DNA of 64,000 nucleotides from Bryobacterales bacterium KBS 96 (GTDB taxonomy: Bacteria > Acidobacteriota > Terriglobia > Bryobacterales > Bryobacteraceae). Under the pieces are notes generated by a model. The model was given only the letters and a program-made list of their open reading frames with translations, had not been told where the DNA came from and ran no database searches. Shown here in pieces: positions 17,143-26,808 of the stretch; the first letter of the stretch is position 1; the number at the start of each line of letters is the position of its first letter. The stretch spans positions 3,181,304-3,245,303 of the forward strand of contig KB906767.1 in NCBI GenBank assembly GCA_000381625.1, written 5' to 3'. A program made the position numbers and the translations under genes.

Positions 17143-18546
17143 TTAGAAACTGCTCCTTCGGCCGCGGATCCGGCCCGCACGCGGAGTAAATCCTTCGTAA
17201 TGGCGCATGATCAACTGCGCTTCAATCTGGTTGATAGTGTCCATCGCCACACCTACCACGATCAACAGCGAAGTGCCGCCGAAATAGAAGCGTACGCCCA
17301 GACCGTCGAGCAGCCAGCGTGGGAAATGAGCGTCGATGAAGTTGCCCATCAGCGGCAAGGTCTGGAGCTTAATTCCCGAAATCATGATCTGCGGAATCAG
17401 CGCCAAAATCGATAGGTAAAGGCCGCCCACCAGCGTGATCTTCGACAGAATCTTGTCGATGTAATCCGCCGTATTCTTCCCAGGGCGAATCCCGGGAATA
17501 AATCCGCCGTACTTTCGCATGTTGTCGGCGGCTTCATTCGGATTGAAGATGATGGAGACGTAGAAGAACCCGAAAAACACGATCAGTACGATGAACAGCA
17601 GGTAATAGAGCGGCGCATTGCCGGCAAGCGCCCCAAACATGTTGCTGAGCCAGACGCTGTTTTTCACCACCGGGAACTGCAGCGCCGTTTGCGGCAATGC
17701 AAGCAATGAAGAAGCGAAGATGATCGGCATGACGCCGCCCGCGTTGACTTTGAGGGGCATGTGCGTCGATTGGCCGCCCATCATTTTGCGTCCCATGATC
17801 CGCTTGGCGTATTGCACCGGGATGCGGCGCTCGCCGCGCTCGACCAGCACGATGAACCCAACCACGGCGAACATGATTGCCAGAATAATGATCAACTGCA
17901 GCGCAGCCCAGTCATGGATCACGAAAACGTGATTGTAAATTTCCCGAATCGCCGTCGGCAAACCGACGATGATGCCGACAAAAATCAGCAGCGACATACC
18001 GTTTCCGATGCCGCGCTCGCTGATCTGTTCACCGAGCCACATGATGAAGGCGGAACCCGTCGTCAGCGTCAGGATCGTCATCAGAATGAACGGAATGCCC
18101 GGATTCAACACGAAGTTGCCATCGGAACCTTGCAGCGCGGCTGCGATGCCGAACGACTGCGCGATGGCCAGGGCAATTGTCAAATAACGCGTCCACTGCG
18201 TGATCTTCCGCCGCCCCATCTCCCCTTCCTTTTGAAGCTTCTCGAGAGTCGGGATGACGACGGCGAGCAACTGCAGAATGATGGAGGCCGTGATATACGG
18301 TGTGATGCCCAGCGCGAAAATCGTCATGCGCCGGAGCATGCCTCCGCTGAACAGGTCGAAGTAGCCGAGGAATCCGCCGGCAGCCGTGCGGTTAAAGAAA
18401 TCTTCAAAGCGGTTGGTCGCAATGCCGGGCGTCGGAATGAACGCTCCGATGCGGTAGACCGCCAGCATGAAAAGCGTGAACAGAACCCGCCTGCGCAGAT
18501 CCGGGATTTTGAAGATGTTGGCGAATGCGTCGAAGAACTTTTGCAT
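17143..18546 (-). CDS. secY: Preprotein translocase subunit SecY
   Basis: 467 residues with ten membrane segments. Landmarks: N-terminal IPDLRRRVLFTLFMLAVYRI, the plug region after GGFLGYFDLFSGGML, LGITPYITASIILQLL, the cytoplasmic loop GERRIPVQYAKRIMGRKMMG that contacts the ribosome and SecA, and FFYVSIIFNPNEAADNMRKY. SecY forms the channel of the SecYEG translocon in the inner membrane. It lies 36 bases after rplO and 5 bases before adk, the usual spc operon order. Confidence 0.98.
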   Translation of the reverse strand: MQKFFDAFANIFKIPDLRRRVLFTLFMLAVYRIGAFIPTPGIATNRFEDFFNRTAAGGFLGYFDLFSGGMLRRMTIFALGITPYITASIILQLLAVVIPTLEKLQKEGEMGRRKITQWTRYLTIALAIAQSFGIAAALQGSDGNFVLNPGIPFILMTILTLTTGSAFIMWLGEQISERGIGNGMSLLIFVGIIVGLPTAIREIYNHVFVIHDWAALQLIIILAIMFAVVGFIVLVERGERRIPVQYAKRIMGRKMMGGQSTHMPLKVNAGGVMPIIFASSLLALPQTALQFPVVKNSVWLSNMFGALAGNAPLYYLLFIVLIVFFGFFYVSIIFNPNEAADNMRKYGGFIPGIRPGKNTADYIDKILSKITLVGGLYLSILALIPQIMISGIKLQTLPLMGNFIDAHFPRWLLDGLGVRFYFGGTSLLIVVGVAMDTINQIEAQLIMRHYEGFTPRAGRIRGRRSSF

Positions 18547-18582
18547 GTACGCTGACCTGGCCGGAGACCGGCCGAAGCGAAA

Positions 18583-19041
18583 CTACTCCGCCGGCGCCGC
18601 GGTCTGAATCACTTCAGCGCCGCCGCCGGCTTTCTGAATCTTGTCCAAAGCCGATTTTGAGAACAGGTTTGCCCGCACGCTGATCTTGCGGGTGAGTTCG
18701 CCATTGCCGAGAATCTTGAGACCCGACTTCAAGCTTTTCACCACTCCGGATTCAACCAGCGACTCGGGGGTAAACGTGTCCCCTTCGAGCTTTTCGAGCT
18801 GACCGACGTTCAGGATAGCGTATTCTTTGCGGAAAATGTTGGTGAAGCCGCGTTTCGGAAGGCGCCGGTGCAGCGGCATCTGGCCGCCCTCGAATCCGCG
18901 CATGCGACTGTAACCGGAAACCGACTTCTGACCTTTGGCGCCGCGGCCTGAATATTTGCCGCGCCCGGATCCCATGCCCTGGCCGATCCGCTGTTTTTTG
19001 TGCTTCTGGCCCTTGGGAGGCCGCAAATTGCTAAGATTCAT
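18583..19041 (-). CDS. rplO: Ribosomal protein L15 (uL15)
   Basis: 152 residues. The Gly/Lys-rich N-terminus (LRPPKGQKHKKQRIGQGMGS, then GRGKYSGRGAKGQKS) and FEGGQMPLHRRLPKRGF are the uL15 landmarks; the C-terminal half is the L18e/L15-type globular fold. It binds 23S rRNA late in 50S assembly. An 87-base gap separates it from rpmD, longer than most gaps in this cluster. Confidence 0.97.
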   Translation of the reverse strand: MNLSNLRPPKGQKHKKQRIGQGMGSGRGKYSGRGAKGQKSVSGYSRMRGFEGGQMPLHRRLPKRGFTNIFRKEYAILNVGQLEKLEGDTFTPESLVESGVVKSLKSGLKILGNGELTRKISVRANLFSKSALDKIQKAGGGAEVIQTAAPAE

Positions 19042-19128
19042 TTCCCAATCCTCTTCTTACGCACTGCGCGGCCGCGAGGCCCGCCACCTGCCACTCGGAG
19101 CGCTCCGTTGAAAACGTCCGCGTTCTCG

Positions 19129-19314
19129 TTATTCCTCGACAATTTCCAGCAGATGTGGCACTTTCAAGACCATCCCGCGAAACCCCGGCGTGTCCGGCTT
19201 CTCGACGATGCGGTTCAGCTTCTTCAAGCCCAGCGACTTCACGATATTTTTGTGCTTCTGCGGCGTGCAGATGGTGCTGCGCACCAGTTTAATTTTGATC
19301 GTTCCTTCGGCCAT
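19129..19314 (-). CDS. rpmD: Ribosomal protein L30 (uL30)
   Basis: 61 residues from the ATG at 19314, giving MAEGTIKIKLVRSTICTPQK, the usual bacterial L30 length. The upstream frame to 19368 only adds residues that overlap rpsE. The core contains HKNIVKSLGLKKLNRIVEK and the terminal VPHLLEIVEE. It lies 16 bases after rpsE and 87 bases before rplO. Confidence 0.95.
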   Translation of the reverse strand: MAEGTIKIKLVRSTICTPQKHKNIVKSLGLKKLNRIVEKPDTPGFRGMVLKVPHLLEIVEE

Positions 19315-19330
19315 GGTTCGTCTCCTCACG

Positions 19331-19846
19331 CTATAGCTTGTCCACCGCGAGGCCGCGCATGTCGGCAATCGCCGTCCGGTCTCGAAGCTGCTCGAGCGCG
19401 TCGATAGTCGCTTTCACGACATTATGAGCATTATGCGAGCCGATCGACTTCGTGAGCACGTTCGGAATTCCGACCGCCTGAATGACGGCGCGCACGGGAC
19501 CGCCCGCAATGACGCCCGTTCCCGCCGGAGCCGGCTTCAACAAGACAAGCCCGCTACCGAAACGGCCCAGCACCGGATGCAAAATCGTAGTCTCGAGCAC
19601 GTTAACTTTGCGCAGGTTCTTCTTGGCCGACTCGATGCCCTTCTTAATGGCAGATGGCACTTCTTTTGCCTTGCCCGTGCCGTATCCGACGACTTTGGCC
19701 GACGGATCGCCCACGACGACCAGCGCCGAGAAGCTCATGTTCTTTCCGCCCTTGACGACCTTGGTCACGCGGTTAATGCTAACCACCTGTTCCTTCAGGT
19801 TCAGGGTTTGCGGGTCGATGCGCTTCACTATTGCATTCGCAGCCAT
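19331..19846 (-). CDS. rpsE: Ribosomal protein S5 (uS5)
   Basis: 171 residues. The N-terminal double-stranded-RNA-binding-like domain has [20 protein letters not shown], followed by [20 protein letters not shown] and [20 protein letters not shown]. The C-terminal domain includes [21 protein letters not shown]5 lies at the mRNA entry channel and affects decoding fidelity and helicase activity. It starts 3 bases after the rplR stop, so the two are probably coupled. Confidence 0.98.
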   Translation of the reverse strand: MAANAIVKRIDPQTLNLKEQVVSINRVTKVVKGGKNMSFSALVVVGDPSAKVVGYGTGKAKEVPSAIKKGIESAKKNLRKVNVLETTILHPVLGRFGSGLVLLKPAPAGTGVIAGGPVRAVIQAVGIPNVLTKSIGSHNAHNVVKATIDALEQLRDRTAIADMRGLAVDKL

Positions 19847-19849
19847 TCG

Positions 19850-20206
19850 TTAAAACTCCAGTCCTGCCTGGCGCGCCGCCTCGGCGAGCGCCTTTACACG
19901 GCCGTGATACAGATAGCCGCCACGGTCAAATACCACTTTGACAATGCCTTTTTCTTTCGCCCGCTCGGCAACCGTTTTGCCGATCAGTTTAGCGCCTTCG
20001 AGATTGCCGCCCTTGCCGCGCAGATCCTTCTCGGTGGTGGCGGCGGCGACCACAGTGCGCCCCTGTTGATCGTCGATCAACTGCGCATAAATGTGATTCA
20101 GACTTCGAAAGACAGCCAGACGCGGACGCTCGCCAGTGCCAGCCAGCTTGCTCCGGATGCGCTTGTGGATGCGCAATCGAATCTCGTTCTTTGAATCGCG
20201 AGCCAT
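19850..20206 (-). CDS. rplR: Ribosomal protein L18 (uL18)
   Basis: 118 residues. [20 protein letters not shown] at the N-terminus and [18 protein letters not shown] in the core are typical, as is the end [12 protein letters not shown]18 carries 5S rRNA into the 50S subunit with L5. Its ATG shares one base with the rplF stop (TAATG), a clear sign of translational coupling. Confidence 0.97.
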   Translation of the reverse strand: MARDSKNEIRLRIHKRIRSKLAGTGERPRLAVFRSLNHIYAQLIDDQQGRTVVAAATTEKDLRGKGGNLEGAKLIGKTVAERAKEKGIVKVVFDRGGYLYHGRVKALAEAARQAGLEF

Positions 20207-20742
20207 TACTTACTCCCCGCTCCGGTCTTGCCGGCCTTCTTACGCAGCGCTTCACCCGTATAACGGACGCCCTTGTTCTTGTACGGATCGGGCGGCCGCA
20301 GAGCGCGAATTTGCGCGGCGACGTGCCCCACCATCTCGCGGTCGTAGCCGCTCAGCACCAAATGCGTCTGCTTGTCAATTTTGAGGTCGACGCCTTTGGG
20401 CAGAACCACTTCGATCGGGTGCGAATAGCCCAGCGTAAAGGTCGCTACGTTACCCTTCACATCGGCGCGGTAACCGGTGCCGACAATGTCGAGCTCCCTC
20501 GTAAACCCCGTCGAAACGCCCTGAACCGCATTGGCGGCAAGAGCGCGCGTCAGGCCATGTAACGCAGCGAGTTTGTCGCTTTCACGCGAGATTTCGAGAA
20601 TCCCGTCTTTCTGTTCGATCTTGATGCCGCCCGGAATCGGCACTGTGAGCTTACCCTTGGGACCTTCGACCCGCAGGGCATCCGCGATGTTGATTGTTAC
20701 GCCTTTTGGTAGCGGAATCGGCTTTTTTCCTACTCTTGACAT
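20206..20742 (-). CDS. rplF: Ribosomal protein L6 (uL6)
   Basis: 178 residues made of the two duplicated L6 domains. It begins [15 protein letters not shown]; the second domain carries [19 protein letters not shown] and the C-terminal signature [16 protein letters not shown]6 lies at the base of the L7/L12 stalk near the sarcin-ricin loop. It follows rpsH by 18 bases and overlaps rplR by one base. Confidence 0.98.
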   Translation of the reverse strand: MSRVGKKPIPLPKGVTINIADALRVEGPKGKLTVPIPGGIKIEQKDGILEISRESDKLAALHGLTRALAANAVQGVSTGFTRELDIVGTGYRADVKGNVATFTLGYSHPIEVVLPKGVDLKIDKQTHLVLSGYDREMVGHVAAQIRALRPPDPYKNKGVRYTGEALRKKAGKTGAGSK

Positions 20743-20760
20743 CTCGTTTCCGTCCTCCGC

Positions 20761-21156
20761 TTACCAGATCTGGCACAGCACTTCGCCGCCAACGCCTTCT
20801 TTGCGGGCAGCCGTGCCGGTCATGACGCCTTTCGGCGTAGTCAGGATATTGATGCCGAGTCCGCCCAGCACGCGTTTGATCTCTTTGCTGCCGGCGTAGA
20901 CGCGGCAACCGGGACGGGAGACCCGTTCAATTTTCGAAATCACCGGCTGATTCGTGGGCGTGTACTTCAGGTAGATGCGGATGTATTTCTTCGCGCCCTC
21001 TTCAGTCAGTTTGTAGTTAAGGATGTAGCCCTCTTCTTTGAGAATCCGCGCGATCTCGGTCTTCAACCGGGATGCCGGCACGTCCGCCTTTGCGTGGCGC
21101 GCCTGGATCGCATTGCGAACGCGCGTCAGCATATCGGCAATGGGGTCTGCTGTCAT
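20761..21156 (-). CDS. rpsH: Ribosomal protein S8 (uS8)
   Basis: 131 residues. It starts MTADPIADMLTRVRNAIQAR and ends with KGVMTGTAARKEGVGGEVLC and a terminal IW, the standard S8 C-terminus. S8 binds helix 21 of 16S rRNA and in enterobacteria represses the spc operon by binding near rplE; whether that applies here is unknown. Gaps are 57 bases from rpsN and 18 bases to rplF. Confidence 0.98.
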   Translation of the reverse strand: MTADPIADMLTRVRNAIQARHAKADVPASRLKTEIARILKEEGYILNYKLTEEGAKKYIRIYLKYTPTNQPVISKIERVSRPGCRVYAGSKEIKRVLGGLGINILTTPKGVMTGTAARKEGVGGEVLCQIW

Positions 21157-21213
21157 TTAGAACTTCCTCTCAGCACCTTTCATTCCGTGTGTGTTCAATC
21201 GTCCGGCGAGCGT

Positions 21214-21399
21214 TTACCAGCTTGCCTTCGTAACGCCGGGAACTTCGCCCGCGAGCGCCAGTTTGCGGAAGCAAATCCGGCACAAGGAGAACTTGCGCAG
21301 ATATCCGCGAGGCCGGCCGCAACGCTTGCAACGGTTCCGCAGGCGAACCTTGAATTTCGGCGTCTTCTGTTCCTTAGCGATTTTCGCTGTGGTTGCCAT
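21214..21399 (-). CDS. rpsZ: Ribosomal protein S14 type Z (uS14, zinc form)
   Basis: 61 residues, the short zinc-binding form. [20 protein letters not shown] supplies two CxxC pairs that bind zinc, and the end GVTKASW is the family C-terminus. The longer cysteine-free form (about 100 residues) usually replaces this one under zinc starvation; only the zinc form is in this cluster. It lies 15 bases after rplE. Confidence 0.97.
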   Translation of the reverse strand: MATTAKIAKEQKTPKFKVRLRNRCKRCGRPRGYLRKFSLCRICFRKLALAGEVPGVTKASW

Positions 21400-21414
21400 G
21401 AATGGTCACTTTCT

Positions 21415-21963
21415 CTACTGCCGGAATGGCATTCCCATGTGCTTCAGCAGGGCCAAACCCTCTGCGTCCGTTTTGGCCGTCGTCGTAATGCACACATTCA
21501 TGCCTTTCAGCTTTTCCACTTTGTTGTAGTCGATCTCGGGGAAGATCAATTGATCTTTTAACCCAAGCGTATAATTTCCGCGGCCGTCGAACGACTTCGG
21601 GGAAACGCCGCGAAAGTCGCGGACGCGAGGCAGCGCCACATTCATCAGCCGGTCGAGGAACTCGTACATCCGGTCGCCGCGCAGCGTAACCATACAACCG
21701 ATCGGCATGCCTTCGCGCAGCTTAAACGCCGCGATGGACTTCTTCGCTTTGGTGACAACCGCTCTCTGGCCGCTGATGGTTCCCAGTTCATTCACTGCGC
21801 CATCCATCAGCTTGCTGTTGCCGGTCGCCTCTCCCAAACCGATGTTCAGCGAGACCTTTTCGATCTTCGGCACCGCCATGGGATTCTTATATCCGAAATC
21901 CTTCGTCAGCGCCGGGACCACGTTCGCCGCGTAATGTTCCTTGAGTCGTGCTTTCGTTGCCAT
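21415..21963 (-). CDS. rplE: Ribosomal protein L5 (uL5)
   Basis: 182 residues from the ATG at 21963 ([20 protein letters not shown]). An upstream ATG at 21990 would add nine atypical residues. Core landmarks are [32 protein letters not shown] and [21 protein letters not shown]5 binds 5S rRNA and contacts the P-site tRNA. A 169-base gap separates it from rplX, the longest gap inside the cluster and a possible place for an internal leader. Confidence 0.97.
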   Translation of the reverse strand: MATKARLKEHYAANVVPALTKDFGYKNPMAVPKIEKVSLNIGLGEATGNSKLMDGAVNELGTISGQRAVVTKAKKSIAAFKLREGMPIGCMVTLRGDRMYEFLDRLMNVALPRVRDFRGVSPKSFDGRGNYTLGLKDQLIFPEIDYNKVEKLKGMNVCITTTAKTDAEGLALLKHMGMPFRQ

Positions 21964-22132
21964 TCGTATTCTCAGTCCGGCCGATTCCAAACGGCCTCTT
22001 TCGGAAATTGAGGAGAGGAAACGGAATACTCGGCTCGGTTTAGGACGTCCGCGCCCTCATGGTCGCGCTTCCGTGCAGCCAACCGGGCGTCGTCATCAAC
22101 CTTACCGTCTCCTGCCTCTCGTCATTAATCTT

Positions 22133-22519
22133 CTATCCCTTATCCAGCGTTTCTCCACCCTTACGTGCAATGCGGACGCGCTGGGGCTTACCGCCCGCCA
22201 CGGATTCCAGCTTGTAACCAATACGCGTCGGCTCTCCGTGCGAGTTCAATACCATTACGTTTGAGACGGCAACCGGCATCGGTTTGTCCGCGATGCCACC
22301 CTTGATCTGCCGCGAGGGATTCGGCCGGGTGTGGCGCTTCACGATCATAACGCCTTCCACCGTCACCTTGCCCGACAGGCGGTCCACATCGAGGACCCGT
22401 CCCGTTTTCCCCTTATCGCGGCCCGCAATCACCTTCACCATGTCGTCCTTGCGGATCTTTATGCGCTGCGGGTGGCGCTCGCCCTTTTCCTGGCGGCGCC
22501 GATAAGCGACCTTAGCCAT
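22133..22519 (-). CDS. rplX: Ribosomal protein L24 (uL24)
   Basis: 128 residues, with an N-terminal extension of about 20 basic residues (MAKVAYRRRQEKGERHPQRI) before the KOW motif MVKVIAGRDKGKTGRVLDVD. The rest includes VEGVMIVKRHTRPN and the C-terminal KPQRVRIARKGGETLD. L24 is an early 50S assembly initiator. It starts 1 base after the rplN stop. Confidence 0.97.
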   Translation of the reverse strand: MAKVAYRRRQEKGERHPQRIKIRKDDMVKVIAGRDKGKTGRVLDVDRLSGKVTVEGVMIVKRHTRPNPSRQIKGGIADKPMPVAVSNVMVLNSHGEPTRIGYKLESVAGGKPQRVRIARKGGETLDKG

Positions 22520-22520
22520 A

Positions 22521-22889
22521 TTAAAGTACCTCCGGCGCGAGTGAAACGATCTTCATAAACCGCTTGTCGCGCAACTCACGCGCCACCGGCCCGAACACGC
22601 GAGTGCCGACCGGTTCGCCCACTTCGTTGATCAGCACGGCCGCATTCGAATCGAAGCGGATATAGCTTCCATCCTTGCGGCGCGTTTCCTTGCGCATACG
22701 AACAACCACGCAGCGGACCACTTTGCCCTTCTTGATGCTGGAATCCGGCGCGGCTTCCTTAACGCTGGCGGTAATCACATCGCCGAGGCCGGCGCGCAAT
22801 CCGAGGTCGCCGCCGCGCGGCAAAATGCACTGCAATTTGCGTGCGCCGCTATTGTCGGCCACCTCCAGAATGGTTCGCATTCCGATCAT
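22521..22889 (-). CDS. rplN: Ribosomal protein L14 (uL14)
   Basis: 122 residues with an exact family fit: [57 protein letters not shown] and the C-terminal [18 protein letters not shown]14 lies at the subunit interface and binds the RsfS silencing factor. It follows rpsQ by 32 bases and precedes rplX by 1 base. Confidence 0.98.
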   Translation of the reverse strand: MIGMRTILEVADNSGARKLQCILPRGGDLGLRAGLGDVITASVKEAAPDSSIKKGKVVRCVVVRMRKETRRKDGSYIRFDSNAAVLINEVGEPVGTRVFGPVARELRDKRFMKIVSLAPEVL

Positions 22890-22921
22890 GTCAGTTCTCC
22901 TAAATCCTGTTCTGGCGCTGC

Positions 22922-23266
22922 CTACTTCGCCTTAATGGTTTTTCGCTGAGACGTGTCCGCCGATTCCCGCACGGCCGGATGATCCACTCCGACCTGTACG
23001 GCACGGCGCAGAATAGTCCCAAGCGTCCAGCGTTTCAGCTTGCTCAAAGGACGGCACTCGATGATGCGGACGGAATCGCCCGGCTTCGCAGTCTCCTGCT
23101 CATCGTGCACGTAAAACTTCTTGCGCTTGGTGACGATTCGCTTATAGAGCGGATGCGGCACCCTGCGCGTCACTTCCACGACGATCGTCTTGCTCATCTT
23201 CGTCGAAACAACTTCGCCAACCTTCTCGTTTTTGTGCCCGACCGGCTCGGTAATCTGCTCCGCCAT
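22922..23266 (-). CDS. rpsQ: Ribosomal protein S17 (uS17), extended
   Basis: 114 residues against a usual 80-90. The OB-fold core holds [39 protein letters not shown] and [18 protein letters not shown]. There are about 15 extra residues at the N-terminus and a Lys/Arg/Thr-rich tail of about 25 residues after [11 protein letters not shown]17 is a primary 16S rRNA binder. It lies 12 bases after rpmC and 32 bases before rplN. Confidence 0.95.
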   Translation of the reverse strand: MAEQITEPVGHKNEKVGEVVSTKMSKTIVVEVTRRVPHPLYKRIVTKRKKFYVHDEQETAKPGDSVRIIECRPLSKLKRWTLGTILRRAVQVGVDHPAVRESADTSQRKTIKAK

Positions 23267-23278
23267 CGCTCTTTGTCC

Positions 23279-23539
23279 TTACTTACTCTTCTTCGATTTT
23301 TTCTTGTCGTCCGCGGTTTTCACGGCGGCTACCTGTACAGCGGTCTCGCCTTGCGATTTCTTCTCACTGAGAATTGTGAGCAACCGCGCGCGATCCTTGC
23401 GCAATCCACGATACTTTTTCAGTCCTTCCGCCTGCCCCATTCCGATCTGGAACCGCAAGCGGAATAACTGATCCTGCGTATCCTGCTGCTGCCGCTCGAG
23501 TTCCGCGACGTCGAGTTCACGGTATTTCAATGCTTTCAT
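23279..23539 (-). CDS. rpmC: Ribosomal protein L29 (uL29)
   Basis: 86 residues from the ATG at 23539 (MKALKYRELDVAELERQQQD). The frame stays open to 23701, but that part overlaps rplP and is not L29-like. The helical hairpin core includes LFRLRFQIGMGQAEGLKKYR and KDRARLLTILSEKK, followed by a Lys-rich tail of about 20 residues (KTADDKKKSKKSK). L29 sits at the exit tunnel and helps dock SRP and trigger factor. It lies 20 bases after rplP. Confidence 0.95.
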   Translation of the reverse strand: MKALKYRELDVAELERQQQDTQDQLFRLRFQIGMGQAEGLKKYRGLRKDRARLLTILSEKKSQGETAVQVAAVKTADDKKKSKKSK

Positions 23540-23559
23540 CGTCGTTTCTCCTGGGCGTC

Positions 23560-23976
23560 CTAATCGGCGTGCGTGCGCGTAACGAATTTCGTCGGGACCG
23601 ACAGCTTCATGGCCGCCAGACGCATCGCTTCCGCCGCCACAGCCGGCGTCACACCTTCCATCTCGAATAGCACGCGGCCCGGACGAATGACGGCTACCCA
23701 TGCTTCGGGCGCGCCCTTGCCCTTACCCATACGAGTCTCAGGCGGCTTCTTCGTGATCGGCTTGTCCGGGAAGATCCGTATCCAGACCTTTCCACCGCGC
23801 TTGATGAAACGCGTCATGGCGATACGGGCGGCTTCAATCTGGCGATTGGTGATCCAGCCACACTCCATCGCTTTCAAGCCATAGTCGCCGAACGAGAGCG
23901 CCGATCCACGCCAGGCCTTGCCCGTCATGCGGCCGCGCTGCTGCTTGCGAAATTTCACTTTCTTCGGCATCAACAT
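23560..23976 (-). CDS. rplP: Ribosomal protein L16 (uL16)
   Basis: 138 residues beginning [17 protein letters not shown], the standard start; an ATG two codons later is less likely. [37 protein letters not shown] and [20 protein letters not shown] are the family signatures. L16 contacts A-site tRNA and completes the peptidyl-transferase region. It follows rpsC by 31 bases. Confidence 0.98.
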   Translation of the reverse strand: MLMPKKVKFRKQQRGRMTGKAWRGSALSFGDYGLKAMECGWITNRQIEAARIAMTRFIKRGGKVWIRIFPDKPITKKPPETRMGKGKGAPEAWVAVIRPGRVLFEMEGVTPAVAAEAMRLAAMKLSVPTKFVTRTHAD

Positions 23977-24007
23977 AGCGACAATCTCCTAAACCGAGCA
24001 GGCGCGC

Positions 24008-24931
24008 CTACTCGTTTGAATCCTTTTTCTCTTCGCTTGGGGCCGGAGCGGCCGGCTCGGTCTCGCCGCGCGCTTCCTGCTTCCAGCTCGGCGCGCTAAC
24101 TGGAGCAAGCGGCGGAATGATGGGCGAGGCGGCCGGCTTCGGCAGTTCACCCGGCTGCGCCTGCACAACAGGGCCGGCTACCGGAACAGGCGCGGTCGCC
24201 GGAGCGCGGCGTTCACGATCGCCACGGTCGCCACGTTCCCCGCGCTCTTCGCGGCGGCGCCGGCGCGGCTCGCCTTCATTCCGCAGCGAACCGCGGCGGC
24301 TGGAGCCCTCAAGCACTTCACCCTTGTAGATCCACACTTTGACGCCGATCACGCCGTAGGTGGTATAAGCCTGACTGAACCCGAAATCGATGTCCGCGCG
24401 GAGCGTGTGCAAAGGAAGCTGCCCCTGCAGATACCACTCGCTACGCGCGATTTCAGCGCCATTCAAACGGCCCGATACACGAACCTTGATTCCCTTGCAG
24501 CCGAAACGAAGCGCCGAATCGACGGACTTGCGCATCGCGCGGCGAAACGCCACGCGCTTTTCAAGCTGGAGCGCAATCGACTCGCTGACGAGCTGGGCGT
24601 CCATTTCCGGACGGTGTACTTCCTGGATATCGATGTACACTTCCCGCTTAGTCTTTTTCGCAAGATCGCTCTTCAACTTCTCGATCTCGGCGCCCTTTCG
24701 ACCGATGATGATACCCGGCCGTGACGTTCTGATCGTGATGCGCAGTTTGTTGCCGGGCCGGTCAACCTCGATTGAGCTCACGCCCGCCGCCTTCAGCCGC
24801 GATTGGAGCGATTCCTTCAAGTCCAGATCTTCGTGCAGAAGCTTTGAGTAGTCCTGCTTGGCGAACCAGCGCGAGCGCCAGTTCTTCGTGATTCCCAGGC
24901 GAAACCCGTACGGATGTACTTTCTGACCCAT
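24008..24931 (-). CDS. rpsC: Ribosomal protein S3 (uS3) with long C-terminal extension
   Basis: 307 residues against a usual 210-230. The N-terminal part begins [20 protein letters not shown], followed by the KH domain ([18 protein letters not shown]) and the C-terminal S3 domain ([37 protein letters not shown]). From about residue 218 there is an extension of some 90 residues: first Arg/Glu-rich ([16 protein letters not shown]), then Pro/Ala-rich, ending acidic (EEKKDSNE). S3 lines the mRNA entry tunnel. Its ATG follows the rplV stop with no spacing. Confidence 0.96.
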   Translation of the reverse strand: MGQKVHPYGFRLGITKNWRSRWFAKQDYSKLLHEDLDLKESLQSRLKAAGVSSIEVDRPGNKLRITIRTSRPGIIIGRKGAEIEKLKSDLAKKTKREVYIDIQEVHRPEMDAQLVSESIALQLEKRVAFRRAMRKSVDSALRFGCKGIKVRVSGRLNGAEIARSEWYLQGQLPLHTLRADIDFGFSQAYTTYGVIGVKVWIYKGEVLEGSSRRGSLRNEGEPRRRRREERGERGDRGDRERRAPATAPVPVAGPVVQAQPGELPKPAASPIIPPLAPVSAPSWKQEARGETEPAAPAPSEEKKDSNE

Positions 24932-25303
24932 CTATTCCTCTCCCGCTTCGGCGCGTTCGCCGACTTTCACGACGATGTGCGCCATGCGGCGCTGATACCG
25001 GTACGCGCGGCCCATCGGGGCAGGCCGGATCCGCTTCATGCGAGGTCCTTCGTTCACGTAGGCTTCGGTCACAAAAAGCTTGTCCACATCCACGTCTTCC
25101 GACTTGTTTTCGGCGTTGGCGATCGCCGAGCGCAGCACCTTCTCGACCGATGGCGCGACTCGCTTGTTGACGCCTCTCAGAATAGTGATCGCGTCGCCGG
25201 CTTGCCGGCCGCGAATCATATCGACGACCAGGCGCGCCTTCTGGGCCGACACGCGCATGTAGCGCGCTTCCGACTTCGCCAGAGTGTTAGTTTGGTTCGC
25301 CAT
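24932..25303 (-). CDS. rplV: Ribosomal protein L22 (uL22)
   Basis: 123 residues. EARYMRVSAQKARLVVDMIR, the loop region before VDKLFVTEAYVNEGPRMKRI, and PAPMGRAYRYQRRMAHIVVK are the uL22 landmarks; the hairpin of this protein lines the exit tunnel and is the site of macrolide-resistance mutations. It follows rpsS by 10 bases, and its stop codon directly abuts the rpsC start. Confidence 0.97.
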   Translation of the reverse strand: MANQTNTLAKSEARYMRVSAQKARLVVDMIRGRQAGDAITILRGVNKRVAPSVEKVLRSAIANAENKSEDVDVDKLFVTEAYVNEGPRMKRIRPAPMGRAYRYQRRMAHIVVKVGERAEAGEE

Positions 25304-25313
25304 AGTTTCCTAC

Positions 25314-25595
25314 CTACTTCGCGCCCTTTTCGCTCGACTTCGCCGCGTGGCCTTTGAAGGTTCGCGTCGGAGAGAACTCGCCCAACTTGTGGCCTACCAT
25401 GTTCTCGGTGATGTATACCGGGATAAACTTCCGGCCGTTATGCACGGCCAGGGTGTGGCTGATGAAGTCGGGGATGATCGTCGAGCGGCGCGACCACGTC
25501 CGGATCACTGTCTTCTGATTCTTCGCGTTCAGCGCCTCCACCTTTTTGGCAAGGTGGTCGTCGGTGAATGGTCCTTTTTTTAGCGAACGGCTCAT
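25314..25595 (-). CDS. rpsS: Ribosomal protein S19 (uS19)
   Basis: 93 residues: [60 protein letters not shown] and [14 protein letters not shown] are canonical. S19 is in the 30S head and contacts bridge B1a. A 76-base gap separates it from rplB, longer than usual in S10 operons. Confidence 0.98.
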   Translation of the reverse strand: MSRSLKKGPFTDDHLAKKVEALNAKNQKTVIRTWSRRSTIIPDFISHTLAVHNGRKFIPVYITENMVGHKLGEFSPTRTFKGHAAKSSEKGAK

Positions 25596-25671
25596 TTTCG
25601 ATTCCTCTTACGCCCTATTGAATCGCGCACGACGGGCAGCAAACACCCTGCGCGCTCCTGTGTATCCAGCC

Positions 25672-26502
25672 TTAGCGTTTCTTCGCCTTTCTCGTGACAA
25701 TCCATCGGTCCGTGCGCTTGTTGTTCCGCGTCTTGAATCCGCGTGTCGGCTGGCCCCACGGCGTAACCGGGTGGCGGCCGCCAGAGGTCTTGCCTTCACC
25801 CCCGCCATGGGGATGGTCAACCGGATTCATCGAAACTCCGCGGTTGTGCGGGCGCTTGCCAAGCCACCGGGAGCGCCCGGCTTTGCCAAGCGATACGTTT
25901 TCGTGTTCCAGATTTCCGACCTGACCCACCGTCGCCAGGCATTCAACCGGCACTCTGCGCACTTCACCGGAGGGCAGTTTCAGAAGAGCGATGCCGCCTT
26001 CCTTTGAAACCAGTTGCGCCTGTGCTCCCGCCGAGCGCGCCATCTGTCCGCCTTTGCCGGGGCGCAGCTCAATGTTGTGCACTACCGTACCGGCAGGAAT
26101 GTTCTTCAATGGAAGCGCATTGCCAACCAGAATGTCGGCGTCCGGACCGGACGTGACGGTGCGCCCGACTTCAAGACCCACTGGGGCGATGATGTAGCGC
26201 TTCTCGCCATCCGCGTAATGCAGCAACGCAATACGCGCGGTGCGGTTGGGATCGTATTCAATTGCCGCGACTTTGGCGGTGACGCCGTGTTTGTCGCGTT
26301 TAAAATCGATTTCGCGGAACGACTTCTTGTGGCCGCCGCCACGGAAGCGCGACGAGATCAGGCCACGCGCATCGCGGCCGCCCGTGCGTCTTTTGCCCGA
26401 GGTCAACGACTTTTCAGGCGTTTGCTTCGTGATGTCCTCGCGCGTGAGGTAAGTCTGGAAGCGCCGCGTGGGTGTGACTGGCTTAAATGATTTCACTGGC
26501 AT
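25672..26502 (-). CDS. rplB: Ribosomal protein L2 (uL2)
   Basis: 276 residues. The N-terminal OB fold (from [20 protein letters not shown]) and SH3-like barrel are followed by the highly conserved C-terminal [20 protein letters not shown], containing the histidine near the peptidyl-transferase centre, and [21 protein letters not shown]2 is required for subunit joining and peptidyl transfer. It lies 18 bases after rplW. Confidence 0.98.
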   Translation of the reverse strand: MPVKSFKPVTPTRRFQTYLTREDITKQTPEKSLTSGKRRTGGRDARGLISSRFRGGGHKKSFREIDFKRDKHGVTAKVAAIEYDPNRTARIALLHYADGEKRYIIAPVGLEVGRTVTSGPDADILVGNALPLKNIPAGTVVHNIELRPGKGGQMARSAGAQAQLVSKEGGIALLKLPSGEVRRVPVECLATVGQVGNLEHENVSLGKAGRSRWLGKRPHNRGVSMNPVDHPHGGGEGKTSGGRHPVTPWGQPTRGFKTRNNKRTDRWIVTRKAKKR

Positions 26503-26520
26503 CGCTTGTTCGCTCCGTTC

Positions 26521-26808
26521 TTACAGTTCCGCGTACTCGGGAATTTTCTGCCCGGGCCGCAGGCGCACATAGGCCTTCTTCCAATCGGACGCATAGCCCG
26601 AGAACCGGCCGCGGCGCCTCAGTTTGCCCGTGTTGTTCACCGTGCGGACATCGGCGACCTTTATCTTGAACACGGTCTCGACGGCTGTCCTGATCTGAAT
26701 CTTGTTCGCTTCCGGATGCACTTCGAAACAGAGCGTGCGCTCCTGTTCGCGCTTGTCGTGCCCTTTCTCGGTGATGATCGGCCGCCGGATTACGTCGTAG
26801 ATATTCAT
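26521..26808 (-). CDS. rplW: Ribosomal protein L23 (uL23)
   Basis: 95 residues: MNIYDVIRRPIITEKGHDKR, FEVHPEANKIQIRTAVETVF and VRTVNNTGKLRRRGRFSGYA. L23 is at the exit tunnel and is the docking site for trigger factor and SRP. Its start overlaps the rplD stop by one base, so translation is coupled. Confidence 0.97.
   Translation of the reverse strand: MNIYDVIRRPIITEKGHDKREQERTLCFEVHPEANKIQIRTAVETVFKIKVADVRTVNNTGKLRRRGRFSGYASDWKKAYVRLRPGQKIPEYAEL

Noticed and set aside
19080-19115. A CTCCGTTGAAAACGTCCGCG stretch in the rplO-rpmD gap resembling the units at 45125-45168
   Set aside because: The similarity covers only about 14-20 bases and there is no structural agreement; too short to call a repeat copy.
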